Notes: generated by a model not told the origin, from the letters alone. Shown: positions 31,434 through 41,131, counted from the first letter of the stretch. The stretch is DNA of 64,000 bases from Shewanella gelidii (GCF_014647855.1 NZ_BMPZ01000002.1:310001-374000); one strand, 5' to 3'. Translations and numbers: made by a program.

Positions 31434-31554
31434 TATCGAAAGCGAATCTGGGGTTTCATCGACATAGGTCCAGATAGAATCGATATTGACACATCATGCG
31501 TTCAACCTCTCATCTCCATGTTTTAAGGCCATTTCCTGAATGGCCTATTTTTTT
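31434..31554 (+). ncRNA. Candidate small RNA with terminator
   Basis: The 549-bp gap between the patatin-like gene and the binding-protein gene has no plausible ORF but holds a nested hairpin. The outer arms are TATCGA (31434-31439) and TCGATA (31480-31485), and the inner arms ATCTGG (31446-31451) and CCAGAT (31470-31475). An unpaired pyrimidine-rich stretch (CAACCTCTCATCTCC) follows, then a strong terminator ending in seven Ts. The nearest gene upstream points away, so the terminator has no known transcript to end. I could not find a convincing promoter, and the 5' end may lie further left. Confidence 0.4.
31526..31554 (+). terminator. Orphan rho-independent terminator
   Basis: AGGCCATT and AATGGCCT form an 8-bp stem with loop TCCTG, followed by ATTTTTTT. 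It is oriented for plus-strand transcription with no plus-strand gene before it for more than 1.4 kb. Confidence 0.85.
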
Positions 31555-31734
31555 GTCCAAAACCCACCTAACCATTTAGAGGTATCTTGCTGTTTTTAGT
31601 TGTGAAATTGGCCCCTGCTCCAAACTTAACCTTAAGAAATGTAATGGTTTTTTATTTGTTAATATCGCTTGTTTTTTCTCTTCTATACTTAGTTGGAAAC
31701 GAAAACTTATAGGCAAAACTTCTTGGAGATAAAC

Positions 31735-32736
31735 ATGAATACTCTATGTCGATGTCTTTTTCTTTGCTTGGCCATTGTCGGGGCTGTGATGAGTCCATCT
31801 GCAATTGCTGAAGCAAAGAAAGTCTTGGTCATTCAGAGCTATCACGCTGAATACCCATGGGATAAGAGCTACTTGAAAGGAATTCGACAAACCCTTGATG
31901 GAAATTATGAAATTGAAACGTTCCAAATGGATACAAAAAGGGTTCCCAAGGATGCATACCAACAGCAAGCGGATAAAGCTTGGGAAAAATATAAAAGCAT
32001 GAAGCCCGATATTGTGATGCTTGGTGATGATAATGCTCTTAAATATTTGGGTAAACGTATTGATGATGACGGTACCCCTGTGGTTTTTCTTGGTATCAAT
32101 AGCAACCCAAGAGCCGTTGGGATTGGCAAGATGAAGCAGGTCACTGGAATTCTGGAGCGTCCGCTGTTCAAGCGTAACATTTCAGAGGTTAACAAAGTGA
32201 TGAATAACAGTCTCAAATCAGTATTGATTTTGTTTGACTCAGGAACCACATCTCAAGCCGCGGTGACCGATGCGTTTAAGGGCAAAGATACGCTGAAAGT
32301 CGGAAAGGTCAAAGCGACACTGAAGCTGATTGATACCCAGTCCAAATGGCAGCAAGCAGTTTCGAACGCCAAGTCTGATGGCTATGATGCCATTATTGTT
32401 GGGCTCTATCATACGATAGTCGATGACAGTGGCAAGCATGTGCCTGCAGGCGACATCTTATCATGGACCTCTGAGAATACCCCTGTGCCGCCGTTTGCAT
32501 TTTGGGACTTTGTTGTGGGTAGAGATAAAGCTATCGGTGGGCTCGTGCTATTTGGTGAAGTGCAAGGCGTTGAAGCAGCAAAGGTTGTAAAAAGAGTTTT
32601 AGCCGGCGAATCACCGAAGAAGATTCAACCGGCAGTCGCGAAGAAAGGTCGCTTTTACTTTAGTCAAGCACAGCTTGACCGCTGGTCTTTGACGCTACCG
32701 AAGTCGATTCAAAGCAAAGCAAGTGTCATCGATTAA
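31735..32736 (+). CDS. Periplasmic ABC-type substrate-binding protein
   Basis: The 333-residue protein has a signal peptide (cleavage near AIA/EAKK, residue 27). A periplasmic-binding fold of the type-I family represented by ABC_sub_bind (PF04392-like) follows: KKVLVIQSYHAEYPWDKSY, then PDIVMLGDDNALKYLG. The start ATG 31735 has TTGGAG 6 nt upstream; an in-frame ATG at 31693 lacks this. No ABC permease or ATPase gene is nearby. The next gene is a chemoreceptor, so it may present its ligand to that receptor rather than to a transporter (inference). The ligand is unknown. Confidence 0.82.
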   Translation: MNTLCRCLFLCLAIVGAVMSPSAIAEAKKVLVIQSYHAEYPWDKSYLKGIRQTLDGNYEIETFQMDTKRVPKDAYQQQADKAWEKYKSMKPDIVMLGDDNALKYLGKRIDDDGTPVVFLGINSNPRAVGIGKMKQVTGILERPLFKRNISEVNKVMNNSLKSVLILFDSGTTSQAAVTDAFKGKDTLKVGKVKATLKLIDTQSKWQQAVSNAKSDGYDAIIVGLYHTIVDDSGKHVPAGDILSWTSENTPVPPFAFWDFVVGRDKAIGGLVLFGEVQGVEAAKVVKRVLAGESPKKIQPAVAKKGRFYFSQAQLDRWSLTLPKSIQSKASVID

Positions 32737-32753
32737 AAAGAGCTGCTCTTTTT
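32735..32753 (+). terminator. Hairpin between binding protein and chemoreceptor
   Basis: AAAAAGAG, CTG, CTCTTTTT forms a short stem overlapping the stop codon of the upstream gene. It looks like a weak terminator or attenuator that would lower expression of the chemoreceptor relative to the binding protein. Confidence 0.45.
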
Positions 32754-32896
32754 AGGGTTTTTGGGTGATGGCGGTCATTTTTACTGTCATCGCTTAAATT
32801 GAAAGTGATGTAAAGCGGTGTTGAGGGAGTATTTAGCCCACAGGGATAGGACGCAGTTAGTGATGCCAAACCGCAATAATTTGGCGAGAGTGAGCA

Positions 32897-34429
32897 ATGA
32901 AAATATCAAATAGTATTAAGTTAAAACTCAATATTAGCTTTGTATTTCTCATTTCCATGTTGTTGGGGTTATCAGGTGTCTACAACTATTTCCAACAAAA
33001 AGATCAATTGGAGTCTCAGTTTTCTAGCCAAGTGAATGCAAGCCTTTCACGCTTGTCCAATAGCTTACCGGAACCCGTATGGAATTATGAAACTGATATG
33101 GTCGCGAGTATTATTGGCTCAGAAATGACCGCACAAGGTGTCAAATCCATCATCGCTTGGTCTGGTGAAGATGTGATTTATGGTAGCAATAAAGATGACT
33201 CGCAAACATTAACTCAAACCAGTGACGCGCCAGCAAAGTTTACCAAAGAGCTGTCCCAAGAATTAACTGTGGTTGAGGATGAAGAAAAAGTGCCGGTTGG
33301 CAAACTAGCACTTTTTACCGATGACAGTCATATTCGCTCAGCTTTAAGTCACCAGCTCATTGTTACTGTGATTGAGATTGCAGTGCTGGATATCATTATC
33401 GTGGCTTGTCTTTCTTGGCTATTGTCCTCGTCAGTTTTAAATCGTTTGAGTCGGGTCACCGATGCCATTTCAGATATTGCCGATGGTGAGGGCGACCTGA
33501 CATGCCGAATAGAGGACGATAGCAAAGATGAGCTTGGCCAATTATGTGATTCATTCAATGCGGTAATTAAAAAATTACAGGCTGTCATGCTAAACGTGGC
33601 TGATGATGCCACACAACTTGCTGATACAGCACAAGAAACGTCTCAGATTACCGAACAAACCACAAAAGGTGTGAATAGTCTTAAGCATGAAACTTCACAG
33701 GTAGCAGCTGCGATTCATCAAATGTCTGTGACAACTAAAGAGGTTGCGGAAAGTGCTGCACAAGCTGCAGACTCCGCAAGAATCGCTCAAGAAGAAGCGA
33801 ATAATGGCTATGACACCTTGCACGAAACTATCGAGGATATAGGAAAGCTGTCAAAGGATATCGAAGATGCTGAAGGCGTGATTAAACGTGTGGCACAAGA
33901 CAGTGACAGCATTTCTTCGATATTAGGTGTGATTCGTTCGATTGCTGAGCAAATTAATATGCTTGCATTGAATGCTGCAATTGAGTCAGCGCGTGCTGGT
34001 GAGCAAGGGCGAGGTTTTGCTGTGGTTGCTGATGAAGTGCGAACATTAGCCTTGAGAACTCAGCAAGCGACTGAAGAAATCCAAACCATGATAGAAAGCT
34101 TGCAAGCAGGAACTTCTGAGGCTGTTATCGTGACCGAAAGAGCCCATGAGCAAGCTGGGCATGTTGTTCATCGAGCAGAAAAAACAGGCCAAGGGATCAA
34201 AGAAATTACCGCATCAGTTGAAGAGATTGCGCAGTTTACCACTCAGATTGCGCAGGCTACTGATCAGCAAAGTACGGTTGCGGGAGAAGTCGATCGTAAT
34301 ATTGAGAATATTAGCGATATTACTCAAGAAACTGCGATTGGTGCTGACAATACTGCGCAAGCGACAGAGCAGCTTGCTGAGCTTGCTGTGAATTTACAAG
34401 GTGTGGTTGGTCAGTTCAAAGTTCAGTAA
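32897..34429 (+). CDS. Methyl-accepting chemotaxis protein
   Basis: The 510-residue receptor has a first membrane segment (about 10-30) and a short periplasmic domain of about 120 residues containing [11 protein letters not shown] second membrane segment (about 150-175) and a HAMP domain (about 175-230) follow. The signalling domain has the hairpin [20 protein letters not shown] followed by [17 protein letters not shown]. It controls CheA through CheW. No C-terminal CheR-binding pentapeptide is present; it ends VVGQFKVQ. It follows a periplasmic binding protein by 160 bp on the same strand. Confidence 0.92.
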   Translation: MKISNSIKLKLNISFVFLISMLLGLSGVYNYFQQKDQLESQFSSQVNASLSRLSNSLPEPVWNYETDMVASIIGSEMTAQGVKSIIAWSGEDVIYGSNKDDSQTLTQTSDAPAKFTKELSQELTVVEDEEKVPVGKLALFTDDSHIRSALSHQLIVTVIEIAVLDIIIVACLSWLLSSSVLNRLSRVTDAISDIADGEGDLTCRIEDDSKDELGQLCDSFNAVIKKLQAVMLNVADDATQLADTAQETSQITEQTTKGVNSLKHETSQVAAAIHQMSVTTKEVAESAAQAADSARIAQEEANNGYDTLHETIEDIGKLSKDIEDAEGVIKRVAQDSDSISSILGVIRSIAEQINMLALNAAIESARAGEQGRGFAVVADEVRTLALRTQQATEEIQTMIESLQAGTSEAVIVTERAHEQAGHVVHRAEKTGQGIKEITASVEEIAQFTTQIAQATDQQSTVAGEVDRNIENISDITQETAIGADNTAQATEQLAELAVNLQGVVGQFKVQ

Positions 34430-34510
34430 GTATTTGGTTGATTTGTTGGAGCGCTGGGGGCTGGTGTGTTTTAACTATTTTGGAAGTCAATGTGTGTACT
34501 GGTTTCATAA

Positions 34511-34536
34511 AAAAACGCGCCTAATCGCGCGTTTTT
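34511..34536. terminator. Bidirectional terminator
   Basis: ACGCGC and GCGCGT form a GC-rich stem with loop CTAATC, extended by AAAA/TTTT. It serves both the chemoreceptor gene (plus) and proS (minus), which converge here. Confidence 0.85.
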
Positions 34537-34561
34537 CTATTTTTTGCATTTGATTGCAGGT

Positions 34562-36277
34562 TTAAACCTGGCCACCATTTTTAATGAATTCTACAATTTG
34601 ATCGAATGGGATTTCTTGTTTTTCACCCGTACGTCGGTTTTTGTATTCAAATACACCAGCATCAATATTGCGATCGCCGATGACGACAATATGCGGTAGT
34701 CCAACAAGCTCCATATCAGCAAACATGACGCCGGCACGCTCTTTTCTGTCGTCAAATAATACTTCGACACCAGCCTCTGTCAGTTCCTGGTAGAGCTTCT
34801 CTGCATGCTCTTTCACGCGGTGAGATTTATGCATGTTCATGGGTAAGATACCAACTTTGAATGGTGCAATGGCCTCAGGCCAAATGATGCCACGGTCATC
34901 ATGGTTTTGTTCAATTGCTGCAGCGACAATACGGCTGACACCCACACCATAACAACCCATGAGGAGTGTCTGCGCTTTACCATTTACATCCAGTACCTTG
35001 GCACCCATGGCTTCGGAGTAATTCGTACCCAGTTGGAATATATGGCCAACTTCAATACCGCGAAGTAGGGCAATCGTACCTTGACCACAAGGGCTGGCTT
35101 CACCTTCAATGATATTACGAAGATCGGCAGCTGGTGCTTCGGCGATATCTCTTTCCCAGTTGATGCCGGTGTAATGCATCCCATCTTGGTTTGCACCCGC
35201 CGCGAAATCACTCATGACAGCGACAGAGTGATCAATGATGACTGGAATAGAAAGCTCAACTGGGCCCAGAGAACCAGGACCTGCGCCTATGGCTTTACGG
35301 ATATCTGCTTCATCAGCAAATTCAAACGGTGCAAGAACCTGTTCTAGATTCTCTGCTTTTACTTCATTGAGTTCATGATCACCGCGGACAATAAGCGCAA
35401 CTAAAGGTGCCTCTTCGCTTGAACCTTTTACAATGAGTGTTTTAACGGTTTTTTCAATCGCAATACCATAGTGCTCAACTAATTCTTCAATGGTTTTTGC
35501 TTTTGGAGTCTCTAACTTGGAAAGCGTTTGTGTCGCCGCTTGACGTGTTTCCGTTGGTTGTGGAGACTCTGCTTTTTCAATATTGGCTGCATAATCACTT
35601 TCTGTAGAATATGCGATTAGATCTTCGCCAGAGTTCGCTAACACGTGAAACTCATGGGACAGACTGCCACCAATTGCTCCTGTGTCAGCCATGACTGGGC
35701 GGAAACCAAGCCCCATACGACTTAAAATATTGCTATAAGCTTGGAACATTGACTCGTAAGTTTCGTCCATCGTTTGTTGATCTAGATGAAAAGAGTATGC
35801 ATCTTTCATCAAGAATTCGCGTGAACGCATTACGCCAAATCTAGGTCTAACTTCATCTCTAAACTTGGTCTGAATTTGATAAAGATTTAGCGGAAGCTGT
35901 TTGTAAGAGCTAACTTCTTTACGAACGATATCAGTAATGACTTCTTCATGGGTTGGGCCCAATACAAAGTCTCGGTTGTGGCGATCTTGAAAGCGCAGCA
36001 ACTCTGGGCCAAATTTTTCCCAGCGGCCTGTTTCTGCCCACAAGTCAGCAGGTTGCACCATTGGCATTAAGATCTCTACAGCGCCAGCACTGTTCATTTC
36101 TTCGCGTACAATCGCTTCAACCTTACGTAAAACACGTAAACCAGAGGGTAACCAGCTGTATAGTCCCGAAGCATTGCGGCGGATCATTCCTGCTCGCAAC
36201 ATTAACTGATGGCTAATAACTTCTGCATTTGCAGGGGTTTCTTTTTGTGTAGATAGCAGGTACTTGCTGACGCGCAT
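34562..36277 (-). CDS. proS: Prolyl-tRNA synthetase
   Basis: ProS charges tRNA-Pro. The protein is 571 aa (E. coli 572). It has class II motifs ([37 protein letters not shown]), the INS editing domain between them (about 224-407), and an anticodon-binding C-terminal domain. The start at ATG 36277 gives [20 protein letters not shown], the family N-terminus, with GGA 7 nt upstream. In-frame upstream TTG and ATG codons are less likely. It is near rcsF-trmO, as in enterobacteria. Confidence 0.97.
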   Translation of the reverse strand: MRVSKYLLSTQKETPANAEVISHQLMLRAGMIRRNASGLYSWLPSGLRVLRKVEAIVREEMNSAGAVEILMPMVQPADLWAETGRWEKFGPELLRFQDRHNRDFVLGPTHEEVITDIVRKEVSSYKQLPLNLYQIQTKFRDEVRPRFGVMRSREFLMKDAYSFHLDQQTMDETYESMFQAYSNILSRMGLGFRPVMADTGAIGGSLSHEFHVLANSGEDLIAYSTESDYAANIEKAESPQPTETRQAATQTLSKLETPKAKTIEELVEHYGIAIEKTVKTLIVKGSSEEAPLVALIVRGDHELNEVKAENLEQVLAPFEFADEADIRKAIGAGPGSLGPVELSIPVIIDHSVAVMSDFAAGANQDGMHYTGINWERDIAEAPAADLRNIIEGEASPCGQGTIALLRGIEVGHIFQLGTNYSEAMGAKVLDVNGKAQTLLMGCYGVGVSRIVAAAIEQNHDDRGIIWPEAIAPFKVGILPMNMHKSHRVKEHAEKLYQELTEAGVEVLFDDRKERAGVMFADMELVGLPHIVVIGDRNIDAGVFEYKNRRTGEKQEIPFDQIVEFIKNGGQV

Positions 36278-36386
36278 GAACATGTCCAATGTTAACTAGA
36301 ATGGCCGCTATTTTAGCAGCTATGCACCTGTTGTCACCAAGGTATTTTAGGTTTCTAATGGCATTTCATTCAGAGAAAGCATTATT

Positions 36387-37037
36387 TTAAGCATGTGCTA
36401 AAGATGTTCGTGCTAGCGTCGTTGATTTATCGCGACGATCCCCAATAATTTTTGCTGGGTTGCCTGCGACAATTGCATATTCAGCAACGTCATGTGTGAC
36501 GATCGCGCCCATCCCTATGACGGCATGGCTGCCAACCGTCACACCATCGACGATTCCTACTTGGGCTCCGATCCAGACATCTTCACCAATCGTAACGCCT
36601 TGGGAAGTCACGGCTTGCTGGTAAATCGGTAAGTTGGGTGCCATGCCATGATTGAAAGCATATATAGTGACATTGTTAGCGATGCGGGTTCTATTGCCGA
36701 TTGATATGCCGGCTTTACCGCCATCGAGTGAGCATCCATGATTGATGGCAACTTCATTGCCAATCACAATTGGGCCATGTAAGAAGCTATTGGCTGCCAG
36801 CATACATTGATCGCCGATGACAATATTTCGGCCAGGTTCTGCAAAGAGTTCAGCTTCTGGCGCGATGAAACAATGATTGCCAATTGCAACGGTCTCGAGC
36901 AATTGTAACTGTTCTTGAATCTTATTTTGCCAAGGTATCGCCCATTCAAGGTGTTTTGGTTTTAATGAAAAGTAGAGCCATGGCATATAGGACAGGCGTT
37001 TTTTATGCTGTGTTTGATAATCAGGTTTTTCGGACAT
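36387..37037 (-). CDS. Hexapeptide-repeat acetyltransferase
   Basis: The 216-residue protein is a left-handed beta-helix acyltransferase of the Maa/NodL/WbbJ type. It has repeats such as IVIGDQCMLAANS, ISIGNRTRIANNVTIY, VTIGEDVWIGAQVGIVDGVT and VIGMGAIVTHDV, and ends in the family signature IVAGNPAKIIG. The histidine in NHG is the likely base. It probably acetylates a sugar or similar acceptor with acetyl-CoA; the acceptor is unknown. The start ATG 37037 lies 10 bp after the trmO stop, so the two are probably co-transcribed although the ribosome-binding site is poor. Confidence 0.8.
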   Translation of the reverse strand: MSEKPDYQTQHKKRLSYMPWLYFSLKPKHLEWAIPWQNKIQEQLQLLETVAIGNHCFIAPEAELFAEPGRNIVIGDQCMLAANSFLHGPIVIGNEVAINHGCSLDGGKAGISIGNRTRIANNVTIYAFNHGMAPNLPIYQQAVTSQGVTIGEDVWIGAQVGIVDGVTVGSHAVIGMGAIVTHDVAEYAIVAGNPAKIIGDRRDKSTTLARTSLAHA

Positions 37038-37047
37038 AATTTTTAAA

Positions 37048-37809
37048 TTACCTAACTTTCGGGTGACGCGACTTGGCGAGCATGCCTTCTTTAACTTCGA
37101 TGACATGAATTTGATTGTTTATAACTTTCCAGAACACATCGAAATCGTACAAAGCAACTTGATACATTTTGGGGTCATCGGCTTTTTTCTTATAAGCTGG
37201 GCGAGGATCTTGACTGAGTACACCGAGAATTAACGGCTCGAGCGCTTGGTTCGGTGCTTGTTGGGCTATTTGCGCCAATTGATTGCGTGCGAGCTCTGTG
37301 AAATTCACACGCATTAATTCGGGGGCTTGTTGTGCCATGCCCCCTTGCGCGCCTTCAATTGCATCGGAAAAAGGAATATAGGGTTTTATATCGATGATGG
37401 GGGTTTCATCGAGTAAGTCCATGCCTGAAATTTCGAGCGTGACTTGACCGTTTTCATTGTTCACAGCGTGTAAGCGAACGACACTTTGTCCTATTCCATT
37501 CGGCCTAAAAGTTGCTCGAGTTGCAAAAACCCCTAGCTTTTCATTGCCTCCTAAGCGGGGTGGACGTACCGTCGTTTTCCACCCTTGTTCAAGGTTTTGA
37601 TGAAAGCTAAAAAGTATCCATAGGTGAGAGTATTGCTCAATACCTCGCACACTGTCGGGATCATTCAATGCACCAGCTAGCTTTATGAAGCCCCGAGCAT
37701 TGACTAAGCCGGGCTGGCGAGGGATGCCAAATTTTTGTTTATATGGGGTATAGCAGTATCCGACCGCTTGAATTGTTGCAGAAAAATCAGCGCTCACACT
37801 ATTCACCAT
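37048..37809 (-). CDS. trmO: tRNA (adenine-N6) methyltransferase TrmO
   Basis: TrmO (TsaA/YaeB) methylates t6A37 to m6t6A in tRNA-Thr(GGU), using SAM. The 253-residue protein shows the family sequence GIPRQPGLVNARG, QYSHLWILFSFHQNLEQGW, TVRPPRLGGNEKLGVFATR and DIKPYIPFSDA, with QDPRPAYKK in the C-terminal domain. It is about 18 residues longer than the E. coli enzyme, including a basic tail. Its ATG overlaps the end of rcsF by 11 nt, so translation is likely coupled. Confidence 0.93.
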   Translation of the reverse strand: MVNSVSADFSATIQAVGYCYTPYKQKFGIPRQPGLVNARGFIKLAGALNDPDSVRGIEQYSHLWILFSFHQNLEQGWKTTVRPPRLGGNEKLGVFATRATFRPNGIGQSVVRLHAVNNENGQVTLEISGMDLLDETPIIDIKPYIPFSDAIEGAQGGMAQQAPELMRVNFTELARNQLAQIAQQAPNQALEPLILGVLSQDPRPAYKKKADDPKMYQVALYDFDVFWKVINNQIHVIEVKEGMLAKSRHPKVR

Positions 37810-38191
37810 TGCCTAGAACAATTGCGTGCCCAACACAACTAACCCGGCTAATACATTGGTTATCCGCCTGTTCAAAAGTGGTACAACGCCTAACTATAAG
37901 CCCGTTGGCTTGAATGTTTGCTGCGTTGAGTCGCGCTTGAGTTCGAGCTTCTTGTGCTGATGCTGGTTGATCGTTCGCTTTGGCTTGGCAAGACTCTCCC
38001 TCAACTAATGCAAGCGTTTGATAGGTTTGCTTCGGCAAATTTGACTCGTCAAAAACGACAACCGTCCCAGGCTTGAAATATGTCTCGACCGCTTGGCTAT
38101 TCAGGTTACTATGAAAGGTATAGTTATTTGCGCATGCACTTAAAAGCCCTGTACAGCTCAAGGCGATAATCAGAATACGGCGATTTTTCAT
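37799..38191 (-). CDS. rcsF: Outer membrane lipoprotein RcsF, Rcs stress sensor
   Basis: RcsF monitors the envelope and passes stress to the Rcs phosphorelay through IgaA. The 130-residue protein has a lipoprotein signal with lipobox LLSAC (Cys20), and Ala at +2, so it goes to the outer membrane. The four disulphide cysteines of the mature domain are present in GESCQA, RRCTTF and NQCISRVSC. It begins the rcsF-trmO operon. No rcsB, rcsC or igaA lies in this window. Confidence 0.9.
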   Translation of the reverse strand: MKNRRILIIALSCTGLLSACANNYTFHSNLNSQAVETYFKPGTVVVFDESNLPKQTYQTLALVEGESCQAKANDQPASAQEARTQARLNAANIQANGLIVRRCTTFEQADNQCISRVSCVGHAIVLGNGE

Positions 38192-39591
38192 GCAAAATTC
38201 CTATCTAGTTATGTTTAGTGGAGGTGGTTTTAGCAATGAGTCAATTGCCAATAGGTTATTCTAACACTCTGAGTGTGTACTGAATATCTTCGCTTCAGTG
38301 GATATCTGATTTAATTCGACCTCTTGGGCTTGTAAAAAGTAACCGGCGCAATTGTTTTAAATCGCGCTGCTGCATTGAAATGTTTCATTTGTATTCAATA
38401 CTTTCAATGGAGTGGTTGTTAAAGCGAGCAGAGGAGGCTGGCTTACAGAATTCAAATTGTTTACTGGGTCGTTTAGTTTCCCTTGGCTCTTTCTTATTGC
38501 ATTGCTTACTGTTGCGTTATTTTCTACGTTTTAGCTGGTAATGATATGCCGCCTTTTTATACCGGTTTGAGTGCCGTAAGAGGGTGGGTTGATTCGCCTC
38601 AAAGTTTCATTGCTGGTTTTTGAGCTCAGCTCTAAGTTCATCCGTATTCGTACTGAGTTGCAAATGTCCCTTATTGCATTATCTATTCGTGTGAATCTGC
38701 TTAAGCCGCCCATTAAAAGGGCATTTTATAAAAGTCATTGAGGAGAAAGGTAGTTGGCGTATCAAAGACGGAAGTTAGTGCAGTAAAGGGCATGAAACAT
38801 AATTAGATCCAGAATAAATACATTAAGTTCATATAAATTATTTGCCCCACAGCAAATAAACGCCGTTGCACTTTTGTTACATTCTATTAACGCGATCGTG
38901 TCAATGAATTGAAAGCGTCAAATTAAAGTCACCTTTGAGTTTGTTATGTTTAAACAGAAATCAAATTAGAGTTTGTGCACTACTTTGAAGTGTTGTCGCT
39001 TAGTTGGCACTGTTGAGGCCAATTCATTGGTATCGATGCTCTTAAGCGAATTATATACTTTGTTAAACTTAGTTTTATTTTACTGGTATCCGTCTTGAGC
39101 TCCGCCTTTGTAAGGCTTGAATGAATCAATTGTTTAGCAAGATTTAGTTTTAGAATAGCTTGTTTAACCGAGCCTTGAACTAGAGGTAAAAAACTGAAGT
39201 ACAGTCAAAGCGCTGTCGTTGTGGGGGATGATTAAGGAGTGTCGTGCTCACTGAAGTTAGCGGCGTATTGCTATCGACCGTAAGCTTCTCATTCATATAC
39301 GGCGGCCTAGATTGCATTCGGGGTGGGAGTCAAAGACAGCTGTCATTAGTTACAATCTGAAGTGTTACACCAATAAGATATTTGAATAAAAGGCCGGGGG
39401 TAAAAATAGAGCGAAAATGTCGACTAATATCCGTTTTACGCTAATAAAGACATTGGTAGCCTGCAAGTGAGTAGAGATTGCTGGCATCCTACTGCGTGAG
39501 AAAAAAATAAACCCAGTTGTACTGGGTTTATTTTTACACGATACGGTTTGAGTCTCAGAAAGACAAAAGCCTCAAGAGTGACGAGGGTCAA
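38192..39591. other. 1.4-kb region without a credible gene
   Basis: No frame longer than about 60 codons is open here and none resembles a family I know. The longest frames are a minus-strand 60-codon frame (38531-38713), a plus-strand 44-codon hydrophobic frame (38407-38541) without a ribosome-binding site, and a 15-codon frame at 38236-38283 preceded by GGAGG. A GCCC/GGGC hairpin lies at 38709-38721 and a strong bidirectional terminator at 39506-39535. Part of the left end must be the rcsF promoter. The rest could be gene remains, an RNA gene or spacer. Confidence 0.5.
39506..39535. terminator. Bidirectional terminator downstream of hns
   Basis: ACCCAGT, TGT, ACTGGGT extended by ATAA/TTAT, with an A-run on the left and a T-run on the right. 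It terminates hns on the minus strand 57 bp after its stop, and would also end any plus-strand transcript from the preceding silent region. Confidence 0.8.
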
Positions 39592-39984
39592 TTAGATGAG
39601 AAAGTCATCCATTGAGCGTCCAGCATCAACTTGGTTTTTAAATACAGTGGGCATACGGCCTTGGCCGGTCCATGTAATAGTTTCGCCTTCAACGTCAATT
39701 TTATATTTTGCTGGACGAGGTGCACGTTTTTTAGGTGCTGCTTTAGTTGCTACGCCACCTAAATCATCCACAGATAAGCCAATGGCTTCCATTTGTAGAC
39801 GAATTTCTTCAATCTTCGCATTTCGCTCAGCATTAGCTGCTTCTTCCTGTGCGACTGAGGCTTCCTTTTCTGCGATGATTTTCTCAAGTTTGACTGCAAC
39901 TTCGCGCAAATCTTCAAGGGCTAGTTCTTTAACTGCCGCTTTTAAACGACGCCCGTGAGTTAATATTTCTAGAAAATCGCTCAT
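39592..39984 (-). CDS. hns: H-NS family nucleoid protein
   Basis: H-NS coats AT-rich DNA and silences transcription. The 130-residue protein has an N-terminal oligomerisation helix region with coiled coil (about 1-65), a basic linker (TKAAPKKRAPRPAK), and the C-terminal DNA-binding motif ITWTGQGRMPTVF (about 106-118). The central QGR is the minor-groove hook. Length and layout fit enterobacterial H-NS/StpA (about 135 aa). The upstream DNA is very AT-rich, as expected for autoregulation. Confidence 0.93.
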   Translation of the reverse strand: MSDFLEILTHGRRLKAAVKELALEDLREVAVKLEKIIAEKEASVAQEEAANAERNAKIEEIRLQMEAIGLSVDDLGGVATKAAPKKRAPRPAKYKIDVEGETITWTGQGRMPTVFKNQVDAGRSMDDFLI

Positions 39985-40190
39985 AGTAGTTTCTATTCCA
40001 CTTTATTAATAAAAGGGTTAATAAATTCAATACGGGTAAATAATAGAAATTTATTTCTTATGAATCAAATTATATTGAATAAAAATACAAAAAAATCCGC
40101 TTTTTCATTGATAGATGATTAAACTTTATTTATTTCAAGCTTATTTACATTGTTTTATTGCCTTGAAAAGAACAAAACACCCGCTTGATT
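39985..40190. promoter_or_regulatory. AT-rich regulatory region upstream of hns
   Basis: About 200 bp rich in A- and T-tracts, without an ORF, between the divergent hns and etfB. Such curved AT-rich DNA is a typical H-NS target and probably holds the hns promoter and autoregulatory sites. I did not assign exact promoter elements. Confidence 0.45.
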
Positions 40191-40193
40191 GCA

Positions 40194-40223
40194 GTTGACG
40201 TTAACGTCAACAGCGCGTAGAGT
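40194..40223 (+). promoter_or_regulatory. etfBA promoter with 18-bp palindromic operator
   Basis: GTTGACGTTAACGTCAAC at 40194-40211 is a perfect 18-bp palindrome. It contains the -35 element TTGACG (40195-40200), followed after 17 bp by TAGAGT (40218-40223) as -10. A protein bound here would cover the -35. The palindrome shares 12 of 16 positions with TTTACGTAAAGGTAAA in front of liuR, so LiuR is the leading candidate regulator. Confidence 0.6.
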
Positions 40224-40381
40224 AGCATTATGTGATTTTGGATAAAGTGCGGTGCATTTTTGAGATGTATGTCAGTTGCCCACTGTATGAGGAGCGCTGT
40301 GCATGCTTATGCAATGTTGATCACTCACTCCTTTAAGTCCAGAAATTGTCTTCATTTATAAAGGTGTAGAAAGGAAGCCCT

Positions 40382-41131
40382 ATGAAAGTATTGGTACCAG
40401 TCAAACGTGTGGTCGATGCTAATGTTAAGGTTCGCGTCAAAGCTGATGGCTCAAGCGTTGATACAGCGAACCTCAAGATGGCATTGAACCCTTTTTGTGA
40501 AATTGCTGTTGAAGAAGCGGTTCGTTTGAAAGAAGCCGGTGTTGCTTCAGAGGTTGTTGTTGTCAGCATCGGCCCTAAGACTGCACAGGAGCAATTGAGA
40601 ACGTCAATGGCTTTGGGTGCCGATCGCGGCATTTTAGTAGAAACAGATGAAGAGCTGGTATCGCTTTCAATAGCCAAAATACTAAAAGCTATTCAGGAGC
40701 AAGAGCAAGCAGGCTTAATCTTGCTAGGCAAGCAGTCCATTGATGGTGACAATAATCAAACTGGGCAAATGTTAGCTGCATTGACATCATTGCCTCAGGC
40801 AACATTTGCATCAGAAGTAAAAGTGGAAGGTGAAACTTTACTTGTGACTCGAGAAGTTGATGGTGGTTTACAAACATTAAGCATGCCTCTGCCTGCGATC
40901 GTAACTACAGATTTACGTTTGAATGAGCCTCGCTACGCCAAACTACCTAATATCATGAAAGCCAAGCGCAAACCTTTGGATACTGTCACGATAGAGTCTT
41001 TAGGGGTTACCTTAAAGCAGCATCAAAATATTTTGAAGGTTGCAGCGCCGGCTGAAAGACAAGCGGGCATTATGGTTAGCTCAGTTGAAGAGCTTGTCGA
41101 GAAACTTAAAAATGAAGCGAAGGTGATTTAA
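40382..41131 (+). CDS. etfB: Electron transfer flavoprotein beta subunit
   Basis: EtfB carries AMP and, with EtfA, takes electrons from acyl-CoA dehydrogenases and delivers them to ETF-ubiquinone oxidoreductase. The 249 residues include [19 protein letters not shown], the ETF-beta pattern [20 protein letters not shown], and the nucleotide-binding [17 protein letters not shown]. The isovaleryl-CoA dehydrogenase gene (liuA) in this window supplies a natural electron donor. Confidence 0.96.
   Translation: MKVLVPVKRVVDANVKVRVKADGSSVDTANLKMALNPFCEIAVEEAVRLKEAGVASEVVVVSIGPKTAQEQLRTSMALGADRGILVETDEELVSLSIAKILKAIQEQEQAGLILLGKQSIDGDNNQTGQMLAALTSLPQATFASEVKVEGETLLVTREVDGGLQTLSMPLPAIVTTDLRLNEPRYAKLPNIMKAKRKPLDTVTIESLGVTLKQHQNILKVAAPAERQAGIMVSSVEELVEKLKNEAKVI

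Noticed and set aside
31476..31510. TTGACA at about 31486 as promoter for the binding-protein gene
   Set aside because: No -10 element lies at a suitable distance and a terminator follows within 45 bp.
38407..38541. 44-codon hydrophobic plus-strand frame
   Set aside because: There is no ribosome-binding site and its composition could arise by chance in this AT-rich region.
38582..38600. tRNA T-arm-like sequence in the silent region
   Set aside because: The T-loop pattern is wrong and no acceptor or anticodon stem can be built around it.
38531..38713. 60-codon minus-strand frame in the silent region
   Set aside because: It resembles no family I know, and the DNA shows coding-like runs in several frames, which suggests repeat or decayed DNA.
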